Of a stretch of 55,293 bases of DNA, positions 53,288-55,293 are shown piece after piece. The stretch is from SIG603 sp963611165 (GTDB lineage: Bacteria; Bacillota; Clostridia; Oscillospirales; Acutalibacteraceae): positions 1 through 55,293 of the forward strand of contig CAVDQG010000011.1 in the NCBI GenBank assembly GCA_963611165.1. Direction: 5' to 3'. The position numbers and the translations under genes are program-made. Under the pieces are notes generated by a model. That model searched no databases, was not told the origin of the DNA, and was given only the letters and a program-made list of their open reading frames with translations. Numbering within the stretch: the first letter of the stretch is position 1; every line of letters begins with the position of its first letter.

Positions 53288-54607
53288 TTAAGCTGATACT
53301 TTCTTTGTTTTTTCTTCTTTTGTCTGACCGATGAACTTTGCCGAAGTCTCAGGTGCAAAAAACTGACAAACAAGTCCTCCGACCACGAGAATAGCCGCAC
53401 AAACGATTAACGTGCCCGTTGCGCCTATGCTCTCCATGAGTATCGGCAAAAGGAATGTTCCGAGTGCCGCACCGATTCGGCTGAACGCAACGACAATTCC
53501 AACGCCTGTTCCCCTTACTCTGTCGTCAAAGAGCTCGGGCGGATATGGCCACTCCATAACAACCGCTATCGACATAATCATCGCATATGCCGCAAAAGCT
53601 ATGAGCGTGATAATCATCGAGATGTTCTGTGCGATAATCATGATAAAAAGTGCAATCGCCGCGCCGAAGAAGGTTGTTGTGAGGAACTTTCTTCTTGATA
53701 ATTTTTCGCAAAGCCAAGTTCCTGCGAATGCGCCTGCCATACAGAAAATATCGTAAATGATGTTGGATGTGTTTGAGTCGCCCATGTTGAGCTGACCGAT
53801 TAATATCGGAAGGAAAATTCCTACGCCGAAGTACGGAAAAACCTGACAAGCATAGAACATTCCGCCGACCAATGTGTTTCTTCTGTACTTTGGCCCGAAA
53901 AGTTCTGCAACAGAAGCCTTTTTCTCTTCCTTTTTCTTCTCGACAATTACCTTGTATTCACTGCCGAGTTTCTCGCTTATAAGCTTATTTGCCTCGTCCT
54001 CTCTTCCTACGGAAGCAAGCCAGCTTGGAGATTCGGGCATTCCGCACACGATTCTTGCGATTGCCGCTACCGCACCGGGGATTGCCGAGCTTGCAAAAAT
54101 TAAGTGATAATCGGTGTGAAGATTGCTCATCACAAGACCCGCAAAGAACGAAGCCACATAACCGAATGTCCAGTAAATTACGAATTTGCTTAAGTAAGAC
54201 GGTGCGGTTTTCGGGTCAAACCACTCGGAAATTATCGTGCTTCCGACTGTGTAATCAACCGCAATGCAAAGTCCGATTAAAATTCTCAGCGCCATCAGAA
54301 CGCCGACGCTCGAGGTGAAGAACTGCAAAACCGAGAACACCGTGAACAAAGCCATATCTGCAAGCAAAAGCTTGCTTCTTCCGATTTTGTCAGATAAATT
54401 TCCGACCACAAGACTTCCGGCAAGACCGATGAGCGTTCCTGCGCCTAAAAGTCCGACCCAAAAGGTGTTAAGTCCCAGTTTGTCCTGTGCCTGAGTGACT
54501 GCCGTTCCCGCAATTCCGAGAGCAAAGCCACAGGCAATCTGTCCGAGAAAGGCACAGACGAACAGTGACCTGTGAAATTTAGAAAACGGAGCTTCTTTGT
54601 AATTCAT
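53288..54607 (-). CDS. MFS transporter (metabolite:H+ symporter-like)
   Basis: The 439-residue protein has about 12 membrane segments. The motif GNLSDKIGRSKLLL lies between helices 2 and 3, PESPSWLASVGREDEANKLI opens the central loop, and WPYPPELFDDRVRGTGVGI lies between helices 8 to 10. These resemble sugar porter and aromatic-acid symporter branches of the MFS. The substrate is unknown, but as the first gene of the GRE operon it probably imports the GRE substrate. The ATG at 54607 is 7 bases after GAGGAG. A GTG five codons upstream overlaps that site and is rejected. Confidence 0.9.
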   Translation of the reverse strand: MNYKEAPFSKFHRSLFVCAFLGQIACGFALGIAGTAVTQAQDKLGLNTFWVGLLGAGTLIGLAGSLVVGNLSDKIGRSKLLLADMALFTVFSVLQFFTSSVGVLMALRILIGLCIAVDYTVGSTIISEWFDPKTAPSYLSKFVIYWTFGYVASFFAGLVMSNLHTDYHLIFASSAIPGAVAAIARIVCGMPESPSWLASVGREDEANKLISEKLGSEYKVIVEKKKEEKKASVAELFGPKYRRNTLVGGMFYACQVFPYFGVGIFLPILIGQLNMGDSNTSNIIYDIFCMAGAFAGTWLCEKLSRRKFLTTTFFGAAIALFIMIIAQNISMIITLIAFAAYAMIMSIAVVMEWPYPPELFDDRVRGTGVGIVVAFSRIGAALGTFLLPILMESIGATGTLIVCAAILVVGGLVCQFFAPETSAKFIGQTKEEKTKKVSA

Positions 54608-54690
54608 TTCTTTTCTCCTCACTTAAGATAGATAGTTTGTTAAATAACTAACACATATAGGCAAAAAAATATATCAGCCAAGCGACCACA

Positions 54691-54712
54691 CTTAAATTCA
54701 TATGCACTTAAG
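54691..54712. promoter_or_regulatory. 22-bp palindrome, candidate operator of the GRE operon
   Basis: The left arm CTTAAATTCAT and right arm ATGCACTTAAG match at 9 of 11 positions as inverted repeats, centred on CATATG. It lies 84 bases upstream of the MFS start codon. The heptamer CACTTAA recurs at 54689, 54705 and 54620. No other gene is nearby, so it is a plausible regulator-binding site for the operon. Confidence 0.55.
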
Positions 54713-54834
54713 CTTTAATCTTTTGCCCCTTAACTTTGTTAATATTGTAACAGCAATGTATCCAAAAGTGAAATATCGGTACTGTATTCTGCTATTCAGA
54801 TTTTAAATAGTTTGTTTTTGGCAGAACGCAAATG

Positions 54835-54891
54835 CAAAAGTTTTTGGTTTCGCTTTTTTCAAAAAGCGAACGGGTGTGGGCAGAGCCCACG
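54835..54891. repeat. Double-hairpin intergenic repeat, copy 1
   Basis: This 57-bp unit starts CAAAAGTTTTTG. It then forms hairpin TTCGCTTTTT / AAAAAGCGAA with a 2-base loop, a short CGGGT linker, and a second hairpin GTGGGC-aga-GCCCAC. Copy 2 is 226 bases downstream in the same orientation. Confidence 0.85.
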
Positions 54892-54957
54892 AGAGAAAAG
54901 CGAAGAAGAAACAAAATACGAAAGGCAGAGGCACGAAGTGCCGACAGAAAAGAAAAA

Positions 54958-55013
54958 GCAAGAGAAAATACGTCAAGAATGCGAAGCATTCGCAGACGGG
55001 CATTTTCTCTTGC
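54958..55013. repeat. 56-base extended palindrome
   Basis: The outer arms GCAAGAGAAAAT (54958-54969) and ATTTTCTCTTGC (55002-55013) are perfectly complementary over 12 bp. Inside, CGTC (54971-54974) pairs with GACG (54995-54998), and the apex is GAATGC-gaa-GCATTC (54977-54991). There is no T run, so it is not a standard terminator. Confidence 0.85.
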
Positions 55014-55060
55014 GGATTGGATACACGAAGATAAATAGAGAACGCAGAGAACTAAAGACA

Positions 55061-55116
55061 CAAAAGTTTTTGCCACGCTTTTTTCAAAAAGCGTGCGGGT
55101 GTGGGCAGAGCCCACG
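55061..55116. repeat. Double-hairpin intergenic repeat, copy 2
   Basis: This 56-bp unit has the same layout as copy 1: CAAAAGTTTTTG, then hairpin CACGCTTTTT / AAAAAGCGTG, CGGGT, and GTGGGC-aga-GCCCAC. The two outermost pairs of the first stem differ from copy 1 on both sides, so pairing is kept. Confidence 0.85.
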
Positions 55117-55192
55117 GATAATTAATAATTAATAAATAATAATTATTAATGAGCTAAAGGCAAAAAGAGCGAAGCTATAACAAAAAAATATA

Positions 55193-55261
55193 GGCTTGGA
55201 AGCTTAACCAAAAATGCGGAGCATTTTTAGGGCAAAATGCCCGTAGTTAAGCCGACAAGCC
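55193..55261. repeat. 69-base three-way-junction palindrome
   Basis: The outer stem GGCTTG / CAAGCC (55193-55198, 55256-55261) is followed by a 3x3 internal loop and the inner stem GCTTAAC / GTTAAGC (55202-55208, 55246-55252). It encloses two hairpins, AAAATGC-gga-GCATTTT (55211-55227) and GGGCA-aaa-TGCCC (55230-55242). All four stems are perfect. No reading frame or terminator function explains it. Confidence 0.85.
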
Positions 55262-55293
55262 GACCGATTTAAACAAAGATAAATAAAGAACAG

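Larger units (their letters stand above)
54608..55293. other. Long non-coding region with regulatory and palindromic elements
   Basis: These 686 bases hold the MFS gene leader, a 22-bp palindrome (54691-54712), a TACAAT that could be a -10 near 54747 (minus), and from about 54830 onward a dense set of nested palindromes listed separately. Reading frames in this stretch run through the repeats, have no ribosome binding site and contain duplicated peptide fragments that mirror the DNA repeats. They are not called as genes. Confidence 0.75.

Noticed and set aside
54792..55115. Minus-strand reading frame of 107 codons with a repeated GSAHTR-LFEKS peptide
   Set aside because: The peptide repeat simply translates the two DNA double-hairpin repeats. 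There is no ribosome binding site or recognisable domain, and the plus-strand frames show the same artefact.
54835..55261. CRISPR array
   Set aside because: Only two copies of one repeat exist, spaced 226 bases apart. The other palindromes differ in sequence, and there are no regular spacers or cas genes.

Overview
The window looks like chromosome from an anaerobic Clostridia-class Firmicute, probably of the Ruminococcaceae/Oscillospiraceae type. This is inferred from gene order and gene content, because no rRNA or other phylogenetic marker could be compared. Pointers are a single-chain pyruvate:ferredoxin oxidoreductase, AddAB instead of RecBCD, TrmFO, the infC-rpmI-rplT and rnc-smc-ftsY groups, a CitA/DcuS-type two-component system, a glycyl radical enzyme (strictly anaerobic chemistry), and consensus sigma-A promoters with strong purine-rich ribosome binding sites. 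Nearly all genes lie on the minus strand. Several genes use non-ATG starts: ATT for infC and probably for a radical SAM gene, TTG for leuS and yqeK, GTG for dprA.

Layout. Positions 200-6700 hold a GH78 alpha-L-rhamnosidase and PFOR. Positions 7057-7253 hold tRNA-Asp and tRNA-Thr on the plus strand behind a consensus promoter. Positions 7357-11180 hold four overlapping genes: a zinc-ribbon membrane protein, a COG2426 exporter-like protein and two flavoproteins. Positions 11322-30053 are a nearly unbroken minus-strand housekeeping run, read right to left: infC, rpmI, rplT, SpoU methyltransferase, dprA, topA, trmFO, plsX, rnc, radical SAM, smc, ftsY, rdgB, yhbY, nadD, yqeK, rsfS, leuS. It starts at a consensus promoter followed by a leader with an attenuator-like terminator and ends at a terminator after leuS. 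Positions 30297-40005 hold a GH2 beta-mannosidase, addA, addB and a small acidic protein of unknown function.

Positions 40242-45268 are a C4-dicarboxylate (probably malate) module: a 2-hydroxycarboxylate transporter and malic enzyme, divergent from a CitA/CitB-type two-component system, with a pair of 20-bp-spaced repeats in the shared promoter region. Positions 45360-47017 hold a bacterial PH-domain protein and a membrane-anchored transglutaminase-like protein. A LysR regulator follows.

Positions 48189-54607 are the most interesting coding region. They form a five-gene minus-strand operon, in transcription order: MFS transporter, glycyl radical enzyme (GRE), GRE activase, a divergent pyrroline-5-carboxylate-reductase-like oxidoreductase, and a xylose-isomerase-like TIM-barrel protein. 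A 22-bp palindrome lies upstream. The layout resembles hydroxyproline dehydratase loci in pairing a GRE with a P5C-reductase-type protein. The GRE active site and the extra genes do not fit that pathway cleanly, so the substrate is open.

The last 460 bases (about 54830-55261) hold no convincing gene. They are packed with nested palindromes: two copies of a 56-57 bp double-hairpin repeat whose stems differ by compensatory changes, one 56-nt extended hairpin, one 69-nt three-way-junction element, and repeated mini-hairpins with three-base, mostly GAA/GGA, loops. This looks like a mosaic of structured, possibly mobile, intergenic repeats.
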